From: Parapristionchus giblindavisi
Lineage: Eukaryota > Nematoda > Chromadorea > Rhabditida > Diplogasteridae
Length of the DNA stretch: 64,000 nt
NCBI GenBank assembly: GCA_943737045.1
Contig: CALSFV010000209.1
Span: 682,001-746,000 of the forward strand
Direction of reading: 5' to 3'
Shown: positions 1 to 10,966 of the stretch, in pieces
Position numbering within the stretch: the first letter of the stretch is position 1
Layout: the number at the start of each line of letters is the position of its first letter
The notes under the pieces: generated by a model
The model's input: only the letters and a program-made list of their open reading frames with translations
Database searches by the model: none
Told to the model about the DNA's origin: nothing
Translations under genes and position numbers: made by a program

Positions 1-1004
1 TCAATGTTCGTGATGTAATTTTGTAGGCTCATTTAATTAATTATGAGTAAAAATGACTCTCCCCAATATCCACCTAACTTCTATGTTTCAAATTACATTA
101 GCGCTTTTTAATTATTAATTTATAGAATAATCGTTCGTTGAGCAAGATAATCGTATACGGCGTAGGTCCGTATATAATTATCAGCTGTGTAGTCTTCGTC
201 ATCTTCATTTTGAAGGTTACTTCTAACTGATTTATATTGACTTACCTAATAGTTACCTTGTAATGCAGTAACCTATCAGTATAGGTTAACATAAATAAGG
301 TTGATCTCTTTCCGATAAGAAGCTTTTTCAAGGTGTAGGTGGTATTTAATTTAGCTCGAAAACGATCACGCTGCACCGAGAGTTCTTCCACCTCCAAATT
401 GTACAGGTGACGCACATAACTAACGACGGCTTCGAATTTTTGCCTTTCAAGAAAGCAAGATACTGTTTTCGCTAGCGGGGCATGCCGCCTAAATGTCCAA
501 ACAACTCCACGGCGTACTCCACGGGATTCAGACTGCGTGCCCCGCGGTTAAAAAATACCGGAGTATAATCCAACTTCAATCCTTATGTCACCGAATCACT
601 CTCGATAACCAAAACAGCAATTCTTTCAGTTTCTGATCCCACTTTTCGTGGTTTCATTTCCCATTGGAGTCCTGGTTTTCGGCGCTGTTTCGCAGTACGA
701 TCTAGGGCTCGGAACACTCTCGCTCACTTTCTCAATATTCTCCGTTCCAATTCTTCAGGTTTGCACTAATTCATTAAAGGGATCATTATCTCTCGCAACG
801 TTCTCAACATTGTGCACATTATTTCTATGTTCTCTAACAACGAGATAGCATTGCGCGTCGAAGAGGCCATTGAGATAGGCCCTTTGAAGATATCATGCAT
901 CAACTTTGCAGAACTCCACTCTTATCTCAAAATGCAAGTCAAGCAGTGGTCTGAACACACCACTCAAGGGAAGTTCGCGGACAAAGTCTCGAACTTTAGG
1001 ATGA
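1..1004 (+). pseudogene. Str-class 7TM chemoreceptor, 3' part, probably decayed upstream copy
   Basis: This is the 3' half of a paralogue of the intact receptor at 10967-14795; its 5' part lies outside the window. Exons matched to the intact copy are 1-5 (end of exon 4), 126-215 (exon 5), 315-406 (exon 6), 630-758 (exon 7) and 912-1004 (exon 8, TGA stop). Exons 5, 7 and 8 are open and spliceable. Exon 7 reads FLIPLFVVSFPIGVLVFGAV and continues SQYDLGLG, nearly identical to the intact copy. The exon 6 equivalent is broken: its acceptor reads TTCCG instead of TTCAG, it carries 2 extra bases (92 instead of 90), and stops fall in both possible frames. No alternative acceptor restores phase. Because exon 6 is phase 0 on both sides, skipping it would keep frame but would lose the segment between TM5 and TM6. 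The intron between exons 7 and 8 carries a MITE (774-886) that the intact copy lacks. Pseudogene status is inference. Confidence 0.7.
774..886. mobile_element. MITE-B copy 1, in intron of the decayed Str gene
   Basis: This is an element of about 113 bp with terminal inverted repeats that begin TTAAAGGGA and end CCCTTTGA. It belongs to a family of about 110-125 bp whose arms contain CAATGGTCTCTTCG-like and GTTCTCTAACAACGAGA motifs. The paralogous intron at 14657-14705 is an empty site, so this copy inserted after the receptor gene duplicated. Confidence 0.75.
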
Positions 1005-3261
1005 ATAATGAATTTCCTGCTGGACATATGGAGCTGATAATATTTACAAATTTTTGATTTGTGATTTTTCAAATATTAAAAAAATATTTTATTTAATATA
1101 ACGATTTTGAATATGTTATTGATACTTTTTTAATCATCGGAATTTCCTTATCTATACAAATGAGTAAAGATAAAACCATAATAATTGTTTACCACTGTTT
1201 CAAAGGTGCACCCAACCTAATTTCTAACTTTTTAATTTTTTTTTTATTTTTAATTTTTAACTTCGCTCCGCCAATGATCTCTTTTTGGAGATCCGCAAAC
1301 GTGCATTTGAACGACCGGTTCGGTATTGTTCGATATTAAAATGAAAAATCATTCAGTCGATTTTGATAAATAATACCGTGCAATGTCGTGCATTGTGGCA
1401 TCATTTTCAAGCCATTTTTAGGCCTTATATCGGTTGTTTTTAAGCGTTGATTCAATGGAAATAAATGAGAATGAGTCGACTGCGCGTCTTGGCACGAATA
1501 TTTTTTTAATTATCATATTAATACCGTGCGCACGATATCTTATTCATTAATTAGTGAGAAATCATTTCAGAACGACCGCACGTTTGAGGATCTCTAATTT
1601 CTTTGTTTACGAAAGAACGTAGCAGAACGTTGCTTCCTTTATGTACTCCAACATTCCTCTATATCGTAATCATCACTTTTCACACCATCCTTTCCGCATA
1701 ACCATACCTTATAATATCCCCAGTACTAAGAGCACATGTGCAAGTCGAACAATTCTTATCTGAAATCCCACAGATATTGTAACATCTTCTCCTAATCGAT
1801 TTAAACTTTTCCTGAATTCTGATGAGATTGATCTTCTCTTGCCCCCACACCCATCTTCGTCATTTATAATTATCAACTCCATATCCCACCCGTCCCCATT
1901 TCCGAGCTGCCTTCAACCGATTCGCTAATAACGCGACGGATCTCCATAAACCCGTATTAATTGTATATCTGTTCTCTCGCTCATTTTTATGATGGAAATA
2001 AAGAAAGAAAAGAAAAGAAAGAAAAAGAAGAGTAAAAAAAGCTCGAGGTATGCCTTTAATAAATAAACTGAAGACAAGTATAATTCTCTTGAGATTTTAC
2101 ACAGATTATTACGTTTTGACTTGGATTTCATCAAGAGTATACCAGGGAGCAATTGAGGGGATACTTCTCATCTTGAATCGTTTGAGAAAGTAATTAACTT
2201 CTGGGATCAATGTTTTTCTAATTTTTAACGACAAAAAAATCAGCTTTCAGTCTTTCTTTTTTGTTGTTATTCTCAGAATGCGATAGACATATCGTACATG
2301 TAAAAATAGTTGTATCATGAACGGTGTGAATGGATCTGAACGGATCAATCAAACGGGATTGTGAGCGAGAAGGCCATTTTCGTTATTTTTCTTTCTTTTC
2401 ATTGTTTTTCTTTCCTTGGAATCTACCGTATTGAAAGAAATCACGCCGAAATATTGCCATTTAGCAAAAATCATTGCTTTACAAATGAATAAATTGTTCC
2501 GATTATACGCTGAATAAATGGGTCAATTTTGGTTCAATGGAGCAATTTATTTCTCGCGAAAATGATTTTTGTTAAATGGCAATATTTTGGCCTAATGTAT
2601 TTCAATATAGTAGATTCGATGAAAAGAAAAGCAATGAAAAGAAAGAAAAATAACGAAAATGGCCGGCTCGCTCACAATCCCGTTTGATCGGCCTGATCCG
2701 TTCAGATCCATTCACACCGTTCATGATACAACTATTTTTACATGCAGGATAGTATGATACTAATTCTTCAGAGTAAATCAGCAAGTTATTGAGTAAAATA
2801 GTAAAATAAAGAATCATCTCTGATTGCATACTTCGTAAGCGTTCGTTAACAGATGCAGAACAAACTAATTGTTAAATGCAGAAATAATAGCAGTTGGGTT
2901 TCGGTAGTTGAGAGGATAGGGGTAATTCTGACGCTTGCTACCATTGAGCACGCGATTTATGATCTAATGTAGGTAAGGCTACAATCTAGTTTTCACGTTG
3001 GTCTTATCAGTATCTTAATCATGATAAGAAGATGTCCTTCATTATCAGAAAGGACGGAAATGGTTGCAACGAAAATACTCATGTTCATGTTCTCAACATT
3101 TTTTACAGCATCGCTCACAGTTCTTAATGTTAGGATCGATTGAAAGGATAAGCTATGGATGTTCATAAACAAGATATCGATCTAGAATATCTTTATCTAT
3201 GTTTCCTATCTATGTGATTATCGATTGATTTTATCAATCAATGATCGATCTACTCCAATTA
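1005..3261. other. Intergenic, with no gene recognised
   Basis: This is AT-rich sequence with polypurine/polypyrimidine stretches (about 1980-2040) and a palindrome at 2297-2744. Only short ORFs occur, none with domain or splice support. Confidence 0.6.
2297..2744. repeat. Foldback element (inverted repeat), 448 bp
   Basis: The left arm starts CATGTAAAAATAGTTG and the right arm ends with its complement CAACTATTTTTACATG. The arms run inward through CGGATC, GGGATTGTGAGCG and ATGGCAATATT with scattered mismatches. There is no coding capacity, so this is probably a non-autonomous DNA element. Confidence 0.8.
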
Positions 3262-3614
3262 TTATTGAGATGATCCGACATCTCTCTTAGCCTTCTTCAA
3301 TTTGTATCCTCCACCACCTCCTTGCTGTTGTTGTCTCTGCTGTTGCTGCAATCAATCGATAATTCATAATTATTAATCAATGAACTTTTAATTGTAATTG
3401 AATAAATCTTACGATTTCTTGTCTATGATTCTATCTACATGATTATCGATTCGTTATTCTTAACATCATAACTAATGAGGGAACAGATACATAATTATGA
3501 TTGACTAAATCAATCGATAATTGATCAACTCAAACTTCATACCTGCTGTCCTCCAGCCATGGTTAGTGCTGCGAAAGAAACTATGAGAAGAAGGAGGATT
3601 GAGTAGATTTGCAT
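3262..3614 (-). CDS. Small secreted Gln/Gly-rich peptide (51 aa), two exons
   Basis: I do not recognise the family. Exon 1 (3614-3543) encodes MQIYSILLLLIVSFAALTMA plus GGQQ, a textbook signal peptide with a likely cut after the ALTMA stretch. It is followed by a GTATGA donor. Exon 2 (3345-3262) follows a GATTGCAG acceptor and encodes a Gln-rich run (QQQRQQQQ), GGGGGY, KLKKAKR and DVGSSQ, then TAA. The phase is 0 across the intron (3346-3542). The mature peptide would be about 30 residues, secreted, with a basic KLKKAKR segment that could be a dibasic processing site. Small Gly-rich secreted peptides in nematodes include antimicrobial-like and cuticle-associated families; which applies here cannot be decided. 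Support is the signal peptide, splice sites and frame only. The gene stands alone among repeats. Confidence 0.6.
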
Positions 3615-3672
3615 CTAATAATACATTCAATTGATATATTAGATAAATTTTGAGCGTTGGAAGACTTTTTGA

Positions 3673-3790
3673 GCGTTAAAGGCATACTCTAATTCAAAAA
3701 TTCCCGCTCTGGCAATGTTCTCTCTCTCTTTTTTTTTCTACGAGAGAGTTTTACCAGAGTGGAGAGTGACATTAGCTCGGGGTGTGCCTA
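3673..3790. mobile_element. MITE-A copy
   Basis: This is the family typed by terminal sequences related to AGCTAATTTGAAACTCTC / AATTAGCTCGGGGTGTG and inner arms with CTCTGGC...CTCTCTC / GAGAGAGT...CCAGAG. Here the 3' end reads ATTAGCTCGGGGTGTGCC. Confidence 0.65.
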
Positions 3791-3849
3791 CTTGTTAGAA
3801 CACATAAATCTACGACATAAATAAGGAGAGATATGAGAGTCAGAACATT

Positions 3850-4948
3850 ATATCACGCCTGTCACGAGAGAATCGAGCTGAGAATGGGAAAAAAGCGAAA
3901 ATGGTGAAGTGAGTTAGGACCATTTTTGGACATCTCTAGCCATGCCCTACCACACCCCAAAGTCTCATTATGCAATTTTCATTTTGGGGCTCAATACACC
4001 GGTTCGGTAAGGTGAAGTCCCAACTTTGAGCTCGAATTTCTCGCTTCTGGTGCGTTTTAGCGAAAAAGTGTCACAAGAGTGACCCCCCCTCTTTTTCGAG
4101 CTCTATCGATCTAAACAAACCAAAGGTCATGAAAATGCCTCTGAACAGAACTACACTTCGGAGCAAATAACTCAAAAATTTAGGAAAAGGGGGTGCTCTT
4201 CTTCCAGTATGTTATTAAGCTTTTCATGCGCTTTCAAATGAGTGGTATGCGAAAAAAATACGTTAATGCGTTCGTATGGTTCATCCCCTTGTTAATTTCC
4301 TGATGATTTGAAGTCATTTTCGCCCAACCCCAATCTCTCGTTTCACACACTCTCTCGCCGGAGAGTGAAAGAAATAAAGGGAGAAAACGATATGTTTCAT
4401 TCCGCACCGTGCTCTCGAGACCGTGCGGTGCAGAATGGAATGGAATGGAATGAAAAGGAATGGGCGAGAGAGTGTGGAAACGAGAGATTGTGGGTGGCCA
4501 AAATGACTTCAAATCATCAGGAAATTTCTAAGGTGATAAACCATACGAACGCATTAACGTATTTTTTTCGCAAACCACTCATTTGAAAGCGCATGAAAAA
4601 CTTAATGACATACTGGAAGAAGAGCACCCCCCTTTTCCTAAATTTTTGAGTTATTTGTTCCGAAGTGGAGTTCTGTTCACAGGCATTTTTCATGACCTCT
4701 GGTTTGTTTAGATCGATAGAGCTCGAGAAAAGAATGCACCAGAATCGAGAAATTCGAGCTCAAAGTGGGAACTTCACTTTACCGAACCGGTGTATTGAGC
4801 CCCAAAATGAAAATTGCATAATGAGACTTTGGGGGATGGTAGGGCATGCCTAGAGATGTCCAAAAATGGTCCTAACTCATTTCACCATTTTCGCTTTTTT
4901 CCCATTATTTTCATTTTTAGCTCGATTCTCTCTTGACAGGCGTGATAT
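3850..4948. repeat. Foldback element, 1.1 kb palindrome
   Basis: Outer ends are ATATCACGCCTGTCA and, at the other end, TGACAGGCGTGATAT. Long arms such as GGTGTATTGAGCCCC on the right are matched by the complement on the left. The two arms meet near 4400 in GAGAGTG-rich sequence. Overlapping ORFs on both strands with near-identical peptide endings are a by-product of the palindrome. No transposase was seen. Confidence 0.85.
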
Positions 4949-4964
4949 TTCACTGGCCTACTGT

Positions 4965-5135
4965 TTCATGTAATTGTTAATTCGATGAACTTTTTCGAAG
5001 TGGAATAATTGTATTACCATTACTATTTATAAAGGATACAAAAGGAATCATTCTTTGCGTTTGTCTCGGTTGTGAGCGGTCCATCTCTCGTTCGTCTGTT
5101 CTTCTCTCACCGAATAAACATCAGCAACGTAAAAG
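4965..5135 (+). other. Possible LTR or promoter-like remnant
   Basis: The stretch contains a TTTATAAAGG box near 5026 and AATAAACATC at about 5114, and begins TGTTTCATG. This arrangement recalls an LTR, but no second LTR or retroelement gene is present. The call is weak. Confidence 0.2.
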
Positions 5136-8100
5136 GATCCCCTCCTAGAAGACCATAGGCAAGTCTGGAGTTGTATGCCTTCCATCAAGCAATTGCTGAC
5201 GAAGTATTGAACGAGGACTTCGTGGGTTATCTATATCTATTTTCTGAATTATCTTTCATGATTCACTACTCGAAAAGGATCAAGTGTAGCGGCTTTGATT
5301 TTGAATAAAGTCTTCAGTAGCTGATCACAAGAAGATGAACGAAGAATTATTTAAGATAGAAATACCCCTTGTATGGGACCTCAGCACGCCCAGACTAATC
5401 TGTCGTTTAGTGGCAACCATTCCCTCCCCTATGGTTCTGTGCTTGATAAAGGTCGATAAACTGTTAAAACTGTTAATAAAAACAAAAGGAATCCATCAAT
5501 AAAAAATATCTATCAATATGGACATAGTACTACAAATTGAAACTGATTGATCGATCTACCTTTGATGTGAGAACGAGAACAGTGGAAGAATTGAGTGTGG
5601 TACCTTTATCAACGAGAAATGTCAGTATATATATACAAAGCGAAGACATATCTTATTATTAAATAATAGTGAGTGAATTGTATTGTATTGCCTGTTGTCA
5701 TGATTGCAGTGTATGAATGAATGGATGAATAGATGCGAGGTGTTGATTAAGCAATCTATCCACTTCCCTCCTCTGAAAAAAAGAGCTATTAATGAACGAG
5801 AACCGGACTGTGAACAGGGAGACGGAGATATGACAATAATAAGAGGGTGAGAGGTATAAAGGGAGATGAGGATTTAGAGAGATCTAAACGGATAGGGAAT
5901 TGTAGAAATAATAATAATACCCAGTAGTCTATGCATGGTAACAGCTACACTTTCTCCACATCCATCGACTCTGTAACCAGTATCACAAGAGAATATAATA
6001 TAATCAACATATTGTTCAACCATTTATTCTATTCTCAGCAATTTGGACTCTCTCAACGATAAAGTATTGTGTGTAGCAGAGACCGAAGATACACTAGTTT
6101 ATGACCATCGACGATAACGGGCCCAATGGGTGTGTACACACAGCGAAAAATCACTAAAATATCCACACCCCAGGTAGTTGCATTTTTTTCTTTATTTTTT
6201 TTATTTTACATTTTTTTTCAATCACTTCATGTTTTAGTTTTGGCTATTCTGTTAGGTCGATAAGCATTTCATCGCCATGACCGAGAGGGCCGCTGCGAGG
6301 CCTTCTTTTGCATATTTTAATCTATTCAATTATTCACATACGTGCTAATGAAGTAGTGAATATACTGCCCGTATGAACACTTTTATATATTCGTTTAGTT
6401 CCAAGTGCTCATTAATCTCATAAAAGTGGCGAGACGCGATACATTTTATTTATTTCTCTCCTGATTTTCTCTTTCTGCTTTACGCGTTTTCCCTTTCTAC
6501 GAAACTGTAAGCAATTTCGATTGTGTTATCACTTTGGGATTTCGAAACTAGAAGTGCACTTCTGCTTTCTGTCACAAGTAGGGGCCCACTTTTATGTCAC
6601 GTTTACGTCACTTTTATGATTTATTAATTATCTCTGGCCTAGCAGTGATCACGCGCAGGACTTCGAGTGCCTTGAATAACGGGTTATACCTTTACCTTCG
6701 CATTTTTGAGGAAGTAGATTATATCAATACCATTCACCATTGTCACTTCTGTGTCTTTTTACTCATTTAGTACAGACATTGAATTCACTAAAAACAATAT
6801 ACGTTATATGTAATTCTTTTCCTTTGGGAGTTTGTTGTTAGTTGAATAACACAAGCAAACAATATCAACCATCAACTCATACTATCATACTATATATGTG
6901 AAAGTCATAACTCGATACGATGATTTGAGAGGGACAACTAGCTCGCATTAGACACCCCTACCTATTACTGTCCCATATTCGTTCTTTTCATAATTTTAAA
7001 TCATCATCATTTCCGTTGAGAGTTCTTATTATGCTATTGGGCGTATAAAAATCACTTGTTTTATCTGTAGAAGAGACTTTCTTGTTTTGCACGGTTCAGA
7101 AACTATGTCTGATCTCTTTTATATATCACATAGCGCGCGGCGAAGGTTAGCCGAGTTAGAGAGAGGCAGCGGAGAGACAATCGAGAGGCGGGGCGAGATC
7201 TAGCGCGGCGAGATCCTTTGAGCGACTTCCGTTCGTTAGCACCGTTTGTCATTTTCTTATGCAAGTACATTTTATACGCACAATATTTACTATTTCTTCT
7301 CTTATTTCGACTGTCTCGTTCATGCGTGAGCAGGTGAAAAAAAATAATACTTCGGAAAATTATGAGACAGCGTAACATTCAATTGCATATCAGTTTCGCT
7401 CCTCTTTCCGTGAAAGGGTAGCAGCCCGAAAGGGGAATTGGTTGTGACTAGATCACGCTTTAAAGTAGGTCCGAAGAAGAGATTAGGCCCCCTGGATTGA
7501 ATTGGCCTTGAATAATCTCTGGTATAGCAGTGATCACCCGCAGGACTTCATGTGCCTTGAAAAACTGGTTGTACCTTTACCTTTACCTTTTTTTTTACCT
7601 TTCCGTGAGAATGCCACTTTTGGCGAGATATGCACCAATCCCAAAATGTTTCCATTCGGATCAATCTTTTCAATCCACTAAGACCCTAAACTGTTGTTGT
7701 CGAAAAACCAGCCATCATCTCTAGTGATCGTTCGATTGACCCGGTTGGGAGGTAAAAATAGGGTTGGCTATAACGCACACCGCATTGCCGGCCCGCAATC
7801 CCTAGCAAAGGAGAGTCAAGGCCATTGCAGGCCCGCAACTCCGGAATAGCCAACTCTAGTAAAAAAGATTTATTCCATCCCTCGATTTCTTGTCTATTGG
7901 TCTCTAATGTGCGGATCATCTATTTATACTTTGTACCCTTTCGATAATAGCAATTCTTTCCGATACAGTTGACAGGTGAACATCGACCATTGTTGACTAA
8001 AGGTTTGTTAAATATCACCCGGCGGCAGATGTTATTATAATCTCTCGTGGCTGCGTGATGTGGAGCTGATTCGGCTCTAACCTCATGGAAGGTCCAGACA

Positions 8101-8180
8101 GGTCACATTTACCGATAGTGTAGTCTCCACAAGGGAAGCGATGGGACCAGGTGTTCATAGATCATTGACAATGAGTTTCT

Positions 8181-8354
8181 ATGCTACCACTTCCTCTCAG
8201 CATGACTTCAAAGAAATTCTCCTTCATGGAACAGAACACAAGAATAAATGATCGTTTCCAATTCAGAATAGTTGATGCTGACAATGACATGCTTACACAG
8301 ATGGGAGAGTCAGACAACAATATGTTCACAGCTGAAAAAGACAGCCCTTCATAA
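8181..8354 (+). other. Short unassigned ORF, possible exon
   Basis: This is a 57-codon ORF whose second Met (8202) follows a pyrimidine-rich CTTCCTCTCAG. The peptide contains KKFSFMEQNTRINDRFQFR and IVDADNDMLTQMGE, a composition that looks protein-like. No partner exon was identified and I recognise no family. Confidence 0.2.
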
Positions 8355-8662
8355 TCATGATACAAAAGAGTCAGGGACTTGTAAAAAATAGATGTAAACT
8401 TATATGGTGCATCGGGAAACAACAATTCAATTCTTTCGTTATTGGGGGCACAGATTGGAATGGCCCAGATTGAGTGGCATAGGCCCTGGTGAGATTGGAA
8501 TATCGACAAACAAACAAGTATTCCAAAACTTTGGTATTCCTTGGAATTATCCCTTATACTTGCAGCATAACCGCTGCAATGTCTGCTGTTACTGTGAGAA
8601 CACAGTGCTCAAAGAATCTTGCACACAACAACTCCAATTAGTGAATTCTTTGGGTATTCTTT

Positions 8663-9716
8663 TTAAGAGAGATGGCCGTTAAGACTCGACCACCCCCGGA
8701 CGCGTGCGCTAGCAATGAGAACTGGGAGTCCATACTTGGGTGTTAGGAGTGTCACCGGCCCTTATTACACAAAACACCTGAAATTTCCTGTTTGTGCCCT
8801 CAGGCTATTAGAAAAATTAATTAATGTGCGAAAAGATTTAAAAATCATAATTTCTCAAATTGTTGAGATAGAGTCTAAATATCATTTGCGATGCATCTAG
8901 GGTGCACAGACCTTGCTAATTCACTGTGAGCATCCGAATGTGCGTTGATTCCTAAACCACTTTTTTACTCAAAATTTTTGTTTTTTCGGACAAATCATCG
9001 CTTGTTATAGATTGTTCCCAAAAATTTCCGACTAGGTATTGTAGCCTAAGCAATTCTGCATTGATTTAAATTAAAACTGGGTTCTTCCCGATCGACCATT
9101 TTGTCGAATTTTTCGCTCGAAGTTCCGTCATCGATGGTTGTCCCGAACAAATGCTGTATTTTCCAAACGATTGGTGCGGAATTGTGGTCTACTCAAAGTT
9201 TCGAGGTGAGACCAGTAAAATGACACAAGAAGCCCATCACTTGGATCAATTTGAAAATTTTCATGACCCGGGGGTCATGGTCGAAAATTTCAAAATTTCT
9301 CAAGTTTGAAATGTTTTCATTTATGGGGCCTAGTGTGAAGTACTAATGATGTGAATAATATTCAGCCAATGCTCAATGGATGATCTCTCCTTTCAACCAT
9401 TTTTTGAAAATTTTCGTGCTGAATGCGTGCTAAAAATCAGAATTGTGCTTGAGTCGGTTTCCAACTTGCTTTCTGTAACATTCTGTCATAGTACTTTACA
9501 ATGTACATAATCAATATGAAAATCGTTTATTTTCGAAAAAGGTTTTCGCACTTTAATTATTTTTTTCTAATAGCCTCAGGGCACAAACAGGAAATTTCAG
9601 CTGTTTTGAGTAATAAGGGCCGATGACACTCCTAACACCCAAGTATGGACTCCCAGTTCTCATTGCTAGCGCACGTGTCCGGGGGGTGGTCGAGTCTTAA
9701 CGGCCATCTCTCTTAA
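8663..9716. repeat. Foldback element, about 1.05 kb
   Basis: The left end TTAAGAGAGATGGCCGTTAA is mirrored by TTAACGGCCATCTCTCTTAA at the right end. The arms pair well for about 170 bp (through TGGGAGTCCATACTTGGGTG) and weakly towards the centre. A small GACCCCCGGGTC-like palindrome lies near 9268. A TTAA target-site duplication is possible. No coding sequence was found. Confidence 0.85.
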
Positions 9717-9749
9717 TAGAGAGTAATGAATCTGATAACACGAACTATG

Positions 9750-9898
9750 GCACTAGGTCGAATGAGAACCGATGAATAAAAACAGACTGGGTGATAATCA
9801 TGTGCATATGAGAAACAAGCGCTAATGAATAGACAAAGTAAGCAAATGGTTATCATCCAGTCAGTTATTATTCATCGGTTCTTATTCGACCTAGTGCC
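9750..9898. repeat. Small foldback element, about 150 bp
   Basis: The arms GGCACTAGGTCGAATGAGAA and CGACCTAGTGCC close a hairpin with an inner ATGAATAAAAAC / TTATTATTCAT pairing. A related hairpin lies at 32455-32565 (CGGATGAAAA / TTCTCATCCG). Confidence 0.7.
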
Positions 9899-9904
9899 CG
9901 AACT

Positions 9905-10870
9905 ATATCTGTGGTCATTATAGTGAATCTTTTTTGTTGTTGTAAAATACATTTCATATAAGGCGTATTAATATTTGAATATTGAGTAGCAACTAGTGAA
10001 TGATTACTGTGGCTAGTAGATTGTCTGGAGAATCTGGAGAATATAATAAAATAATATTTGTCGCCGGGTGTTATTTAATACATAATGATATATGTCACAC
10101 ATCCACACAAACAATTCCTACATTTTCTGCTACATATAATTTTCATTCTCATTTTCTGAATCAGTTTTGCATCTTTAACGGTGAATCTTCATGCAAATCT
10201 CTTACAACTCGCATATACAAGTTCCAAGTGATATGCAAAAAGTAAGACATACCACTCATCAATTCCTTACAATTAGCCCAGTGGTAAAACAGCGCACAAC
10301 TAAGCGCATTGTCGCGGGTTTAAATCCTATTCCCAAATTTTAAATTTTCAAAAAGCGCACTTTTTCTTGCAATAACAAGCATGAATCATTCATGATTCTA
10401 GCGATGAATAAGCTGAATTAGCATAAAATAAACAGTATGCAAAGTGTGGAGTAACTTTTGCTATCTTTTATCGTCACAGTTCGCTCGCGAAAATATTCGC
10501 GGGAGTCCACCATTAAAGGGGCACGACCTTTGACTGTTCATTTCGAATACTGTTTCTTTGCTCTCTGACGACGCTAGACTCCATTGATAATTCTTAAACT
10601 TGGTGGGAAATCAAGAAAAAAAAGATGTAGCAATTCTTCGCTTTCTGGCCACCCCCAGACTCTCTCATTCTAATCCAATTTCATTATATCAGCTCAGACG
10701 CCAATTTTATGAATGCGTTTGTCTATACTATAGGTACAAGCCAGGTGCAAAAGCATCGATCTATAAAATACGAAATTCGTGGCTCTTTCTCTTTGTCGCA
10801 TTTGCATCCTCACGTATTACATTACTTCGTTAATTAACATTGGTCTATTTATACAGATAAAGTTTACTCC
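9905..10870 (+). promoter_or_regulatory. Upstream flank of Str gene, conserved in second copy at 17113-17995
   Basis: The region just upstream of the intact Str gene is conserved at 17113-17995. Conservation is highest from about 10745 to 10835, which contains ATCGATCTATAAAATACGA, TTCGTGGC and TCCTCACGTATTACAT followed by ACTTCGTTAATTA. Retention of this block may mark the proximal promoter, with a TATA-like box at CTATAAAATA, or may only reflect recent duplication. A TTTTAGG acceptor near 10894 could be a trans-splice or 5' UTR splice site. Confidence 0.4.
10266..10345 (+). repeat. tRNA-derived SINE-like element
   Basis: A pol III A-box match TAGCCCAGTGGT lies at 10274-10285 and a B-box-like GGTTTAAATCC at 10317-10327, spaced about as in a tRNA. 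No clean acceptor stem or anticodon arm could be folded by eye, so a tRNA-derived repeat or tRNA pseudogene is more likely than a functional tRNA. The paralogous site near 17458-17500 retains CTTACAATTAAC and a decayed A box only. Confidence 0.5.
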
Positions 10871-10966
10871 TTTTCTAACGTCTATCACTTTTAGGTGCTT
10901 TTTTCATTCTTCACGAATTTCCTGCGCAGTCCCCATCAGTGGCAAAGTAATCGCGGTCTGTCCATC

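Larger units (their letters stand above)
3615..10966. other. Intergenic spacer between the two Str copies
   Basis: Segment 5618 to about 7700 is the diverged counterpart of 14810-16390, downstream of the intact Str gene. Shared landmarks include CTGAAAAAAAGAG and TTTCTTATGCAAGTACATTT. Segment 9905-10870 is the counterpart of 17113-17995. The rest is filled by the foldback and MITE elements listed separately. A diverged repeat pair containing GCAGTGATCAC and CGCAGGACTTC occurs at about 6636-6710 and 7512-7590. No multi-exon gene was found. Confidence 0.6.

Noticed and set aside
4234..4586. Overlapping 92-codon ORFs on both strands
   Set aside because: They are mirror images created by the palindrome 3850-4948.
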